A stretch of 64,000 nt of DNA, from positions 35,206 to 99,205 of the forward strand of contig CANHQK010000003.1 of assembly GCA_947462765.1 (NCBI GenBank), in the 5' to 3' direction. The position numbers and the translations under genes were made by a program. This DNA is from Bdellovibrionales bacterium (GTDB lineage Bacteria > Bdellovibrionota > UBA1018 > CAIMNF01). Below, one piece after another: positions 17,891-25,083 of the stretch. The notes under the pieces were generated by a model. It saw only the letters and a list, made by a program, of their open reading frames with translations. It was not told the origin of the DNA and made no database searches. Each line of letters begins with the position of its first letter. Position 1 is the first letter of the stretch.

Positions 17891-18834
17891 CGTTTATCCT
17901 TACCGGCCCGAGCGCCTCTTGCGTCATATTCGTAGCCGAGCTGTTTCATCTTTCTGGACTCGGAAGTCCAACCTTCGAGCACTTTCACCCGCAACTCAAG
18001 AAACACGCGCTCACCGATGAGCTCCTCGATCTCCTTGCGGGCCGCCGTGCCGATCTCTTTGATCTTTTTACCGCCCGCACCGATGACCATCCCCTTTTGA
18101 CTCTCGCGTTCGACGTAAATCAAAGCCGAAATGGCGACGGGCTTGAAATCCTCACGATAACTCTCGATCTCTACCGCGCAGCTATAAGGCAATTCGTCAC
18201 CAAGCTTCATAAAAAGCTGCTTCCGAATCATCTCGGCGACGACAAACCGAGAGCTGCGATCGGTCAAGGCCTCGGGGTCCTCGTACAAGGGAGGTCCATC
18301 CGGTAAGCGATCGAACAGATCTTTGACGAGTTCGGGAACGCCAGTTTTCTTCTCCGCCGAGATCTCGATCGGTGGAAGGACCTCGACTCCGGCTCCGGTC
18401 AGGACAGTCCGGCACTCCTCGAAAAAACCCGCGACCCACTCGAATTTTTCAGGCTCTCTTTTTTTCAAATCACACTTGTTCAGAATCGGAAGCACAGGAG
18501 CTTCCGACATCCGGAGAACCTCCAGCACCAACCTTTCGGCTTCGGGTTTACTCCAAGGGTCGACCAGGTACAGCACCAGATCCGGTCCCTCCAGTGCCCG
18601 CCGGACCTCCTGCATCATGAAAGCGTTGATCCCGCCTTCCCGCGCCCGATGGATCCCGGGGGTATCCACGAAAACGATCTGCCCCCTCTCATCCGAAAGT
18701 ATCCCTCGAATCTGATCCCGGGTGGTCTGCGCTTTAGGGGTGACGATCGAAATCGACTCCCCCAGGACTGCATTCAAAAAGGTACTTTTCCCAGTGTTCG
18801 GCCTTCCGACCAAAGCGATCACTCCTGATTTCAT
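17887..18834 (-). CDS. era: Era GTPase, 16S rRNA/30S maturation
   Basis: 315 aa. G1 GRPNTGKST, G2/G3 TTRDQIRG and DTPGIH, G4 NKCD, then the KH domain with the GAGGKKIKEIGTAARKEIE-like RNA-binding loop (VIGAGGKKIK). Length is slightly longer than E. coli Era because of a basic tail. It binds the 3' end of 16S rRNA and is coupled to rnc (4-bp overlap), the classic rnc-era pairing. Confidence 0.98.
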   Translation of the reverse strand: MKSGVIALVGRPNTGKSTFLNAVLGESISIVTPKAQTTRDQIRGILSDERGQIVFVDTPGIHRAREGGINAFMMQEVRRALEGPDLVLYLVDPWSKPEAERLVLEVLRMSEAPVLPILNKCDLKKREPEKFEWVAGFFEECRTVLTGAGVEVLPPIEISAEKKTGVPELVKDLFDRLPDGPPLYEDPEALTDRSSRFVVAEMIRKQLFMKLGDELPYSCAVEIESYREDFKPVAISALIYVERESQKGMVIGAGGKKIKEIGTAARKEIEELIGERVFLELRVKVLEGWTSESRKMKQLGYEYDARGARAGKDKR

Positions 18835-19565
18835 TTTTCGAATCCCCCTTCGATTTCCGGAAGGATCCGGAGGGCCTCACAGGCCGCATTTTGTTCGGCA
18901 TCTTTTTTCGACGATCCTTCACTCGATGCGAGGACGCGATCCTTCACCCGCACTTCGACAGTGAACACCTTGGCATGGTCGGGCCCAGCGGATGCGGTCA
19001 AATGGTAAGTGGGCGTCAGACGGAACCGGCTCTGGATCAACTCCTGCAACCGTGTTTTGTGATCCTGGAAAGAAATCGCGTTAGAGTCGGCGCGGAACAA
19101 AGGTGCGAAAAGGTAGCGAACCACCGGATAAACGGCGTTGAAGCCTCCATCGATGTAAATCGCGGCAATCAGAGCTTCGAACGCGCTCGACAGGATCGAG
19201 GCCTTCTCGTGCCCCCCTGACCTGAGTTCCCCTTTACCCAGCAACATCAATCCGCTCAAGCGGAGACTCTTCGAGATCTCACTCAAGGTCTTCTCATTCA
19301 CCACTGCAGCACGCATTTTGGACAACTGCCCTTCGCTAGCCTCCGGAAAGGCCTCAAGGAGCAAATCCGAGATCACGAGCCCGAGAACCGAATCTCCGAG
19401 AAACTCGAATCGCTCATTATTCCGTTGGGCCGGAAGGCGCTCTTGATGGTTCTCATGACCGAAGGAGACATGGGTCATGGCCAGAATGAGCAACCTGGGA
19501 TCTCCGAATATATAGCGAATCTGATCCTGCAAGCCCTGGAGTGTCTGGGGTTTCTGTTCAGGCAT
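18831..19565 (-). CDS. rnc: Ribonuclease III
   Basis: 244 aa using the ATG at 19565, which overlaps the mtaB stop by 8 bp; the open frame reaches 19748 but lies within mtaB. RNase III signature NERFEFLGDSVLGL (about 43-56) with the catalytic Glu/Asp, downstream FEALIAAIYIDGG with the second acidic pair, and a C-terminal dsRNA-binding domain (DHKTRLQELIQSRFRL to DAEQNAACEAL). It processes rRNA precursors and structured mRNAs. Coupled to era. Confidence 0.96.
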   Translation of the reverse strand: MPEQKPQTLQGLQDQIRYIFGDPRLLILAMTHVSFGHENHQERLPAQRNNERFEFLGDSVLGLVISDLLLEAFPEASEGQLSKMRAAVVNEKTLSEISKSLRLSGLMLLGKGELRSGGHEKASILSSAFEALIAAIYIDGGFNAVYPVVRYLFAPLFRADSNAISFQDHKTRLQELIQSRFRLTPTYHLTASAGPDHAKVFTVEVRVKDRVLASSEGSSKKDAEQNAACEALRILPEIEGGFEK

Positions 19566-20982
19566 GGGTTTCTCCGATCCAAGACACTTCGCCCGATGCC
19601 CGGTCGATGAACCAACGACCCACACGTACCTGCACCACCCGGTTCCTGGCAATTTCCGGAGACAAGGCCTCCTCTGGCAAAAGCACGCGTTGGTAGTCTC
19701 TTGAGTAACCTGACAGCCAGGTCCTCGCGCCGTCCGGACCCTTGACACGTCCCTCGATCAACACCCCGTCGATCCGATCCCGACCCCCGGCACGGGCTTC
19801 CGAAAACCGCCCAGTCATGCGATCGAGACTGATGGAGAGCAAGCGCCGGGCACGCTCTTTCCGTTTTGAGAATTCGACCGGATCCGGAAGCCGGGTGGCA
19901 GGAGTGCCGGATCGTTCACTGTAGGGGAACACATGCAGACGCGACCAGTAGAGCCCCTGAAGTCGGTTTTCCATGGCAGTGAATTCCTCTTCGGACTCTC
20001 CCGGAAACCCTGTGATCAGGTCCATGCCCACAAACGGGCGTCGTTTCATCGTTGCGAGCCGCTCAAGGCAGGATTCCACCTCTGACACCGTGTACTTTCG
20101 CTTCATCAACTTGAGAATGCGGGACTCGGTGTGCTGAACCGATACATGAAAATGGGGACAAAAGGCCTCGTGATCCTCCATCAATCCGACCATACGTTCT
20201 GAGATCTCGGTCGGATCGAGAGACCCGACCCTCAAACGTTCGATGCCGGACCGGGTCAGTATCGATTCAATCAAATCGTCGACTCTCGGTCGGTCTGACC
20301 AATCGATTCCGTAGTCCCCGATATTGGTACCGGTGAGAATCACCTCCCGGATCCCCTCCTGCTTGAGGAGACTCACTTGTTCCACAATATTTTCGATCGA
20401 AAGGCTCCGGGCCGGACCCCGCCCGTAAGGGATCACGCAATAGGTGCAAAAAGCATTGCAACCTTCCTGGATCTTGATGAACGCCCTCGTTCTGAATGTC
20501 GAAGCGGTCGGATCGAGACTCAGGAGTTCTTCCGCACCTGTCGACGGCATCGCCCACTCCCGGTCGATCGGATGCCTCGAACGGAACTCCTCGTATCCCC
20601 TGACCGATCCGAGGATCTCGGGCTCGGAAGGGTTGACTTCAAGATGTCGGACAATCCAATCGGCAGCCCGATCCTTGTCCTGATTGCCCACCACTGCACT
20701 CACACCCGGGATCTTCAATGCCGATTCGGGATCGACCTCGGCGCCACAACCGGTATAAATCACTCGTACCGCGGGATTCTTCCGCGCAAGATCCCGAACG
20801 AGCTTACGGGATTGCCGGTCGGCCTCATCTGTGACCGTACAGGAATTGACGACAATGACATCGGCATCAGCATCGCCTGTCGCGGGACTCCATCCGTGTC
20901 GGAGGAGCCCAGACTCGATCTGTTGCCCGTCGGACGAGTTTGCCTTGCATCCGAGTGTCTTGACCAGGAAACGCTTCTTCAT
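19558..20982 (-). CDS. mtaB: MtaB-type tRNA methylthiotransferase (radical SAM)
   Basis: 474 aa from the ATG at 20982, which overlaps the upstream stop (ATGA). The N-terminal UPF0004 domain has the three cluster ligands C12 (LGCKANSSD), C48 (NSCTV) and C79 (YTGCG). The radical-SAM triad is CNAFCTYC (175, 179, 182). A C-terminal TRAM-like part follows (RIDGVLIEGRV, VLLPEEALS). MtaB converts t6A37 to ms2t6A37. KTLGCKANSSD and the QEGCNAFCTYCVIP form match MtaB better than MiaB or RimO. Its sulfur need fits the desulfurase two genes upstream. Confidence 0.88.
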   Translation of the reverse strand: MKKRFLVKTLGCKANSSDGQQIESGLLRHGWSPATGDADADVIVVNSCTVTDEADRQSRKLVRDLARKNPAVRVIYTGCGAEVDPESALKIPGVSAVVGNQDKDRAADWIVRHLEVNPSEPEILGSVRGYEEFRSRHPIDREWAMPSTGAEELLSLDPTASTFRTRAFIKIQEGCNAFCTYCVIPYGRGPARSLSIENIVEQVSLLKQEGIREVILTGTNIGDYGIDWSDRPRVDDLIESILTRSGIERLRVGSLDPTEISERMVGLMEDHEAFCPHFHVSVQHTESRILKLMKRKYTVSEVESCLERLATMKRRPFVGMDLITGFPGESEEEFTAMENRLQGLYWSRLHVFPYSERSGTPATRLPDPVEFSKRKERARRLLSISLDRMTGRFSEARAGGRDRIDGVLIEGRVKGPDGARTWLSGYSRDYQRVLLPEEALSPEIARNRVVQVRVGRWFIDRASGEVSWIGETHA

Positions 20983-22016
20983 TTCATCACCAGAATCCTT
21001 GCGCCACCGAGAATCTCCTGGTTCTCCAACCAAACCACTCTCTGGCCATTCTCAAGCGAAACATCCGCCACCTTCAAAGGTTCGTCGAATACCGCCTTCA
21101 TCCGGTTTCCCTCATACTGGACCAGCCTCACAGGCAGGGGGCGTTCCGCCCCTTGGAACAGGAGTCCGGTGCGGACTTCCCGCATTCCGGGATCCGGTTT
21201 GACAAACCAATAGGCCTCATCGAGATGGACTTCCCGGTAGACGGCATCGAAATCTTCAACCACTTCCACCACCGATTCGGAACGGAAGAAAGTTTTGACC
21301 CGGTAGATCCGCTCGGGGTGGAGAGGGTGTTTCCACAGCCCTCCGTTTTCGAATAGATGAGCGGGCGACTCACCCAGCACTTCGCGGGTTTCCGTCATGA
21401 CCTTGTAGCGGATGCGGCTCCGGCCAGAAGGGACCAGATCCGGATCCTGTCCCACGAGCTTCCAATCGACATCGAACTCGCGAGTGATCTCGGCAGGAGC
21501 CACTTCGAGAGCGAGCTTTTCCAGCATGCTCGAAGGAATAGATCCGACCGGCAACATCATTTTCGAGAGCTCGATTTGTCCCAGCCCGACCAATAAAAGA
21601 ACCGCCTCGAGGTCGGAACCCGCGCCCTGAACCACCCGGGTCAAGCCGGCAGACGGGTCTTCCTGCAGAGTCACCGCATATCCACCGGCTATACGGTCGG
21701 TCTTGTAAGAGTCGGCCGCCTCGAGCAAACGAGGCAACAACACTTTAGTATGAAAAACGGTTTTCGGCAAAAACTGAGCAGCCTGGACCTCTGAGGTCTC
21801 AAGCTCGGACCGCGCGATTCTAAGCCACGCCTCGCGCACCGAGACAGACTGGATCTGAACGCCAAGTTTACGTTCGAGCTCGTGGATCCTTTCGGCCTGT
21901 TTTTCCGAACTACTCAGGTCGAAGTGAATTCCACGGACTTGGAATCCCTGCTTCTTCAAAAGCCAGGCGGTCACGATACTTTTCGGCCCTCCGCTGATGG
22001 CTACCAGGATTTTCAC
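20979..22016 (-). CDS. MnmA-like protein lacking all cysteines (degenerate tRNA thiouridylase paralogue)
   Basis: 345 aa. The layout is that of MnmA: an N-terminal PP-loop (VAISGGPKSIV at 5-15), central helical region (ELSKMMLPVGSIPSSMLEKLALE, split), and a C-terminal beta-barrel whose end (VSLENGQRVVWL..QEILGGARI) matches the MnmA barrel. The PP-loop Asp (SGGxDS) is Lys. The segment where MnmA has its nucleophile (NPCxxCN) reads AAQFLPKTVFHTK and the second Cys region (SQEICF) reads DWKLVGQD. No cysteine occurs anywhere in the protein. It overlaps mtaB and the desulfurase by 4 bp each. It may be an inactive partner or chaperone, or have another activity; it cannot do persulfide-based thiolation as known for MnmA. 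Confidence 0.72.
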   Translation of the reverse strand: MKILVAISGGPKSIVTAWLLKKQGFQVRGIHFDLSSSEKQAERIHELERKLGVQIQSVSVREAWLRIARSELETSEVQAAQFLPKTVFHTKVLLPRLLEAADSYKTDRIAGGYAVTLQEDPSAGLTRVVQGAGSDLEAVLLLVGLGQIELSKMMLPVGSIPSSMLEKLALEVAPAEITREFDVDWKLVGQDPDLVPSGRSRIRYKVMTETREVLGESPAHLFENGGLWKHPLHPERIYRVKTFFRSESVVEVVEDFDAVYREVHLDEAYWFVKPDPGMREVRTGLLFQGAERPLPVRLVQYEGNRMKAVFDEPLKVADVSLENGQRVVWLENQEILGGARILVMK

Positions 22017-23182
22017 AAGCCACGCCCCTTCTGTTCGAGGATCCCCGACAAAGCACCCAGGAATCCCTCCACTTCCGCAGAGCTGTGTTCAGGACCCAAG
22101 GAAACGCGGATCGAGTTGAGCGCGGCCTCGCGTGTAGCCCCCATGGACAAGAGCACTCTGGAGGGCTCGATCACTTTAGCCTTGCAAGCGCTTCCGTGAC
22201 TGACGGCGAAACCCCTTAAGTCAAGGAGCTCGATCCAGTTCTCATATGACTGGAATTGTTTGAAACTGAAACGGGTCGTATTGGTAATCCGGCGTTCCTG
22301 CCAACCCCAGATCTGTATGGAAGGATCGATACGAACCAACCCTTCTTCGAGCATTTTTTGCAAAGGAGCTGTCTTGCGCTGAAACCCGACCGGGTCCAAC
22401 TCCTCGCACGCGAATCGCGTGGCGAGAATGCCAAGCACATTCTCGGTTCCACCCCGAAGACCGCCATTCTGGGAGCCGGTCAAAAGCGGAACCAGCCGGG
22501 CTCCCGGGCGTCTCCAAATGAGACCGGTACCGGCCGGCGCACCGATTTTGTGCGATGAAAAGGTCACGAAGTCCGCGGGTGAAGCCGAGACATCGAGAGG
22601 AATCTTTCCCCAAACCTGGGCTCCGTCGAGATGCAAGCGCACCTCCACCCCGGATTCACGCATGATCCGGGACAATTCCCCCAGCGGAGTCAGTACGCCG
22701 GTTTCATTGTTCGCCCAGAAAAGGCTCAATCCGATCGACCGGAGACCCCGGCTACGGGCTTCTTTCAACAGCTCCGCAAGACGCGCAAGATCGTAAGCGC
22801 CCTCGGGAAGGAGGGGCAATTCCGCCTTGAACGGGACACCCAGTTCCTCGAGCAGATCGTGGCTGGCGGAATGCTCACCGGCACCGATGATCATTCCCTC
22901 CACGGTCCGCTCCAAGCTCCGGATCACGGTTTGGTTTGCCTCCGTTCCGGAGGAAACCCAGACCAATTCGTCGGGAGAAACCGCCTGCCCCAAGGACCGT
23001 GCCACCACAAGGGAGGCCTCGTACAAGAGGTGCTGGATTTTCTGACCCGGACGGTGCCGGCTGGATGGATTCGCCAGGTACAACTCCTCGTTCTTCAAGA
23101 ACGAGATCAGTCGGTCCCTGAGCGAATGGCTGATACCCGCGGAAGCGTTGTAATCAAGATAGTGGACGTTCTTTTGCCACAT
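22013..23182 (-). CDS. Cysteine desulfurase (IscS/NifS family)
   Basis: 389 aa fold-type I PLP enzyme. PLP lysine K212 (SSHKIGAPAGTG), stacking His104 (GEHSAS), Asp186 (HLDGAQ), GLRGGTEN at 242-249 and the persulfide Cys333 in GSACKAKVIEPSRVLLSMG. The N-terminal LDNNATT motif is altered to LDYNASAG. The short loop around Cys333 and the Rrf2-desulfurase-MnmA gene order resemble Bacillus YrvO, a desulfurase dedicated to tRNA thiolation. No IscU or SufU is linked. Its start lies 29 bp inside the Rrf2 gene. It presumably supplies sulfur for MtaB or an unlinked MnmA. Confidence 0.9.
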   Translation of the reverse strand: MWQKNVHYLDYNASAGISHSLRDRLISFLKNEELYLANPSSRHRPGQKIQHLLYEASLVVARSLGQAVSPDELVWVSSGTEANQTVIRSLERTVEGMIIGAGEHSASHDLLEELGVPFKAELPLLPEGAYDLARLAELLKEARSRGLRSIGLSLFWANNETGVLTPLGELSRIMRESGVEVRLHLDGAQVWGKIPLDVSASPADFVTFSSHKIGAPAGTGLIWRRPGARLVPLLTGSQNGGLRGGTENVLGILATRFACEELDPVGFQRKTAPLQKMLEEGLVRIDPSIQIWGWQERRITNTTRFSFKQFQSYENWIELLDLRGFAVSHGSACKAKVIEPSRVLLSMGATREAALNSIRVSLGPEHSSAEVEGFLGALSGILEQKGRGL

Positions 23183-23672
23183 CCGGTGTCACGCTTCCCG
23201 CTCCGGAGGAGCTGCTCCGGTTCAGCAACTGAGTTCCCGACTTCGGAAGCTCTTGTTGGCCGCGTGCCTTGCGGATCAGATCGCCCACGCTAGTCGTGGT
23301 CAGATAATCCTGCATGATGGTACCCAAGTTCTCGAAATAAGACTTGGTGAGAACAAATTCCACCGTGTCACTCTTCAGGTCGCCGCTACCGATCAAATCT
23401 TTGGCCGGATTGATATTTTCGCCTACTGAGGTCAGAACCTCACGTACCGAAATCTCATCCATGGTCCGGGACAACACATAGCCACCCCCTGGTCCACGCA
23501 CGGATTTCACCACGGAGCCCTTACGAAGCCTGCGGAACAATTGCTCCAAATAATGGAGCGAAATGTTCTGCCGCTCGGAAATCTCCTGTAAGCGGACGGG
23601 CTTCCCGTTCGAATGGAACGAGAGATCAAGAATGGCACGGACTGCATAACGGCCTTTGGATGTTAAACGCAT
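23154..23672 (-). CDS. Rrf2-family transcription regulator without Fe-S ligands (CymR-like)
   Basis: 172 aa. The N-terminal winged helix is close to IscR (MRLTSKGRYAVRAILDLS, ISERQNISLHYLEQLFRRL, VRGPGGGYVL). IscR ligates [2Fe-2S] with three Cys in the 90-105 region; here that region (NINPAKDLIGSGD) has none, and the protein has no Cys at all. It is thus CymR-like, sensing something other than an Fe-S cluster. A Ser/Gly-rich tail of about 30 residues extends beyond the family. It has a very strong ribosome site (AGGAGGT, 6 nt spacing) and heads the operon, so it is probably autoregulatory. Confidence 0.9.
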   Translation of the reverse strand: MRLTSKGRYAVRAILDLSFHSNGKPVRLQEISERQNISLHYLEQLFRRLRKGSVVKSVRGPGGGYVLSRTMDEISVREVLTSVGENINPAKDLIGSGDLKSDTVEFVLTKSYFENLGTIMQDYLTTTSVGDLIRKARGQQELPKSGTQLLNRSSSSGAGSVTPDVAKERPLS

Positions 23673-23726
23673 CTGACTACCTCCTGCGCGTTTTGGGACA
23701 TGAACTTCCGCTCGAATGACACACCC

Positions 23727-23734
23727 GAGCGCTC
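23727..23734. promoter_or_regulatory. Palindrome at the predicted rrf2 transcription start
   Basis: The perfect 8-bp palindrome GAGCGCTC, flanked by CCC on one side and A-GGGG on the other, falls at the expected +1 of the Rrf2 promoter. Rrf2 regulators often repress from such positions, so this is a candidate autoregulatory operator. It does not match the IscR type 1 or type 2 consensus. Confidence 0.3.
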
Positions 23735-23739
23735 AGGGG

Positions 23740-23768
23740 TTTTACCATTATTTGCCCGCTCAAGTCAA
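23740..23768 (-). promoter_or_regulatory. Promoter of the Rrf2/desulfurase/der operon
   Basis: Read on the minus strand: -35 TTGACT (23768-23763), 17-bp spacer, -10 TAAAAC (23745-23740). It gives a leader of about 60 nt before the ATG at 23672. The AT-rich tract immediately upstream (about 23769-23825, runs of A/T with almost no G or C) could act as an UP element. The remaining 239-bp intergenic region up to 23911 shows no gene. Confidence 0.55.
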
Positions 23769-23911
23769 CTATATTGTCTCTGTTGAATTAATAAATATAT
23801 ATCAATAAATACAAGATATTACATAACAACAACTCAAATTCGTCAAGTTCATGTCGCTTTGTTCTTCAGAAATTCCCGATTGATCCGATCAGAACATGAG
23901 GGATTTTTGAC

Positions 23912-24613
23912 ATGGGCAATCCGCAGAAGAAAAAGGATGAGACGAGCAGTTCGATCGTGGTGGATGAATTCAGCTCTGCCGTGCCCGGGGTCACCATGCT
24001 CTTGAATCCTCAAGTGATTTTTGAGCGAGAGGCCTCCAGGGCCAAACAAGAACAATCGGGATCTCCCGAACCGGAGCATCCGGTTGCAGAAACGTTCGAA
24101 ACCGAGAGTGAAGGTGTTTCGCTTTCTGTCGAGATCCCGCTGACTGAAACTCCGGTGAGCGAGGCCCCGATGAGCGCCTCACAGGTTGACGTCGCAGCCC
24201 ATCCCGACACTCCACTCTCACGACTCGGTGTCCTGATGGAACTCCACTTTGAGGATGAGGGATCCGGTTTCCGTTTCATCAAGGCCGTTCCTCACTCGCA
24301 GGGAGAAATCAAAGACTGGCAGCAGGAGGCTTACCGGGGCATGAAAATCGAACTCGATGTGCTCGGAATCAACATTTCCTTCCAGGAATTCTCTGCAAAG
24401 AAAAATCATTTCGAGGCCGATGCGTTCTGTACTCCGGATGACGCGTGGATTCAGACTGTTCGCTCGAGGGACCACTCGACCCGCATGTATGTCTTGATCA
24501 CAAATCGCTCCCTGCTGCTGGAGAAAGAAACGGTTTACACCCTTCTCGAAGGAACGGGAGAAAAAGAATCCGGTGACGACAGCGGCTCAATCGAAATCGA
24601 TTTTGCATCTTAA
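23912..24613 (+). CDS. Hypothetical acidic protein
   Basis: 233 aa, no signal or membrane segment. The first 100 residues are low-complexity and acidic (Pro, Glu, Ser, Thr rich, probably disordered). The C-terminal 120 residues form a compact mixed domain (LGVLMELHFEDEGSGF, FEADAFCTPDDAW, RMYVLITNRSLLLEKE). GAGGGA upstream of the ATG is a good ribosome site. It shares the intergenic region with the divergent Rrf2 operon and converges on tsaE (4-bp overlap). The disordered-plus-domain layout suggests a cytoplasmic adaptor. No family recognised. Confidence 0.7.
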   Translation: MGNPQKKKDETSSSIVVDEFSSAVPGVTMLLNPQVIFEREASRAKQEQSGSPEPEHPVAETFETESEGVSLSVEIPLTETPVSEAPMSASQVDVAAHPDTPLSRLGVLMELHFEDEGSGFRFIKAVPHSQGEIKDWQQEAYRGMKIELDVLGINISFQEFSAKKNHFEADAFCTPDDAWIQTVRSRDHSTRMYVLITNRSLLLEKETVYTLLEGTGEKESGDDSGSIEIDFAS

Positions 24614-25083
24614 CCGGTGATCCGGTAGGTTCTCACTTCGTCCTCGCCCGATTCGATAGTAATCCGGAGGGCGCGTTTGCCGATCCGCTCCGGATGCTCG
24701 GTGTAGACGAGCAGTTCTTCATTGAACAAAGATCCCCACTCGATCAGCACCAGGCATCCCCGTTCCTCAAACTGCTCCAGGATTCCCGAATCCTCCAACT
24801 CGGAAGGATCCCTCAGCCTGTAAAGATCAATATGGTAAACCGGCATGCCTGTGGATGCCCGGTAGGTCTGAACCAGAGGAAAAGTGGGACTCCCGTGCGA
24901 AACCGCCCCGGGGCAAAGTGACTCGATCACCACTCGCGCCAGTGTGGACTTGCCGGCTCCCATCTCACCCTCCAGAAAAACCAGGGTGTCCGGGCCGAAG
25001 TCCTCCTCGAGAATGCCGGCCAAACGTTCCCGCAGTCCGCTTTCAGAGCAGTCGGGCCATACGAGGTTCTTCTTCTTCACCAT
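24610..25083 (-). CDS. tsaE: TsaE, t6A tRNA modification ATPase
   Basis: 157 aa from the ATG at 25083 (the longer frame to 25134 would lie deeper in nnrDE). Walker A GEMGAGKST (about 39-47), HGSPTFPLVQTY switch region, HIDLYRLRDPSELED (typical TsaE H-x-D-x-Y-R) and LVLIEWG Walker B. TsaE is an ATPase needed with TsaB, TsaC and TsaD to make t6A37. The product is the substrate of MtaB encoded nearby. It is the last gene of the ftsH-glmM operon, overlapping nnrDE by 41 bp. Confidence 0.94.
   Translation of the reverse strand: MVKKKNLVWPDCSESGLRERLAGILEEDFGPDTLVFLEGEMGAGKSTLARVVIESLCPGAVSHGSPTFPLVQTYRASTGMPVYHIDLYRLRDPSELEDSGILEQFEERGCLVLIEWGSLFNEELLVYTEHPERIGKRALRITIESGEDEVRTYRITG

Noticed and set aside
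20979..22016. Suspicion that the MnmA-like gene is a frameshifted pseudogene
   Set aside because: The frame is continuous, of family length, matches MnmA at both ends and overlaps both neighbours by 4 bp.
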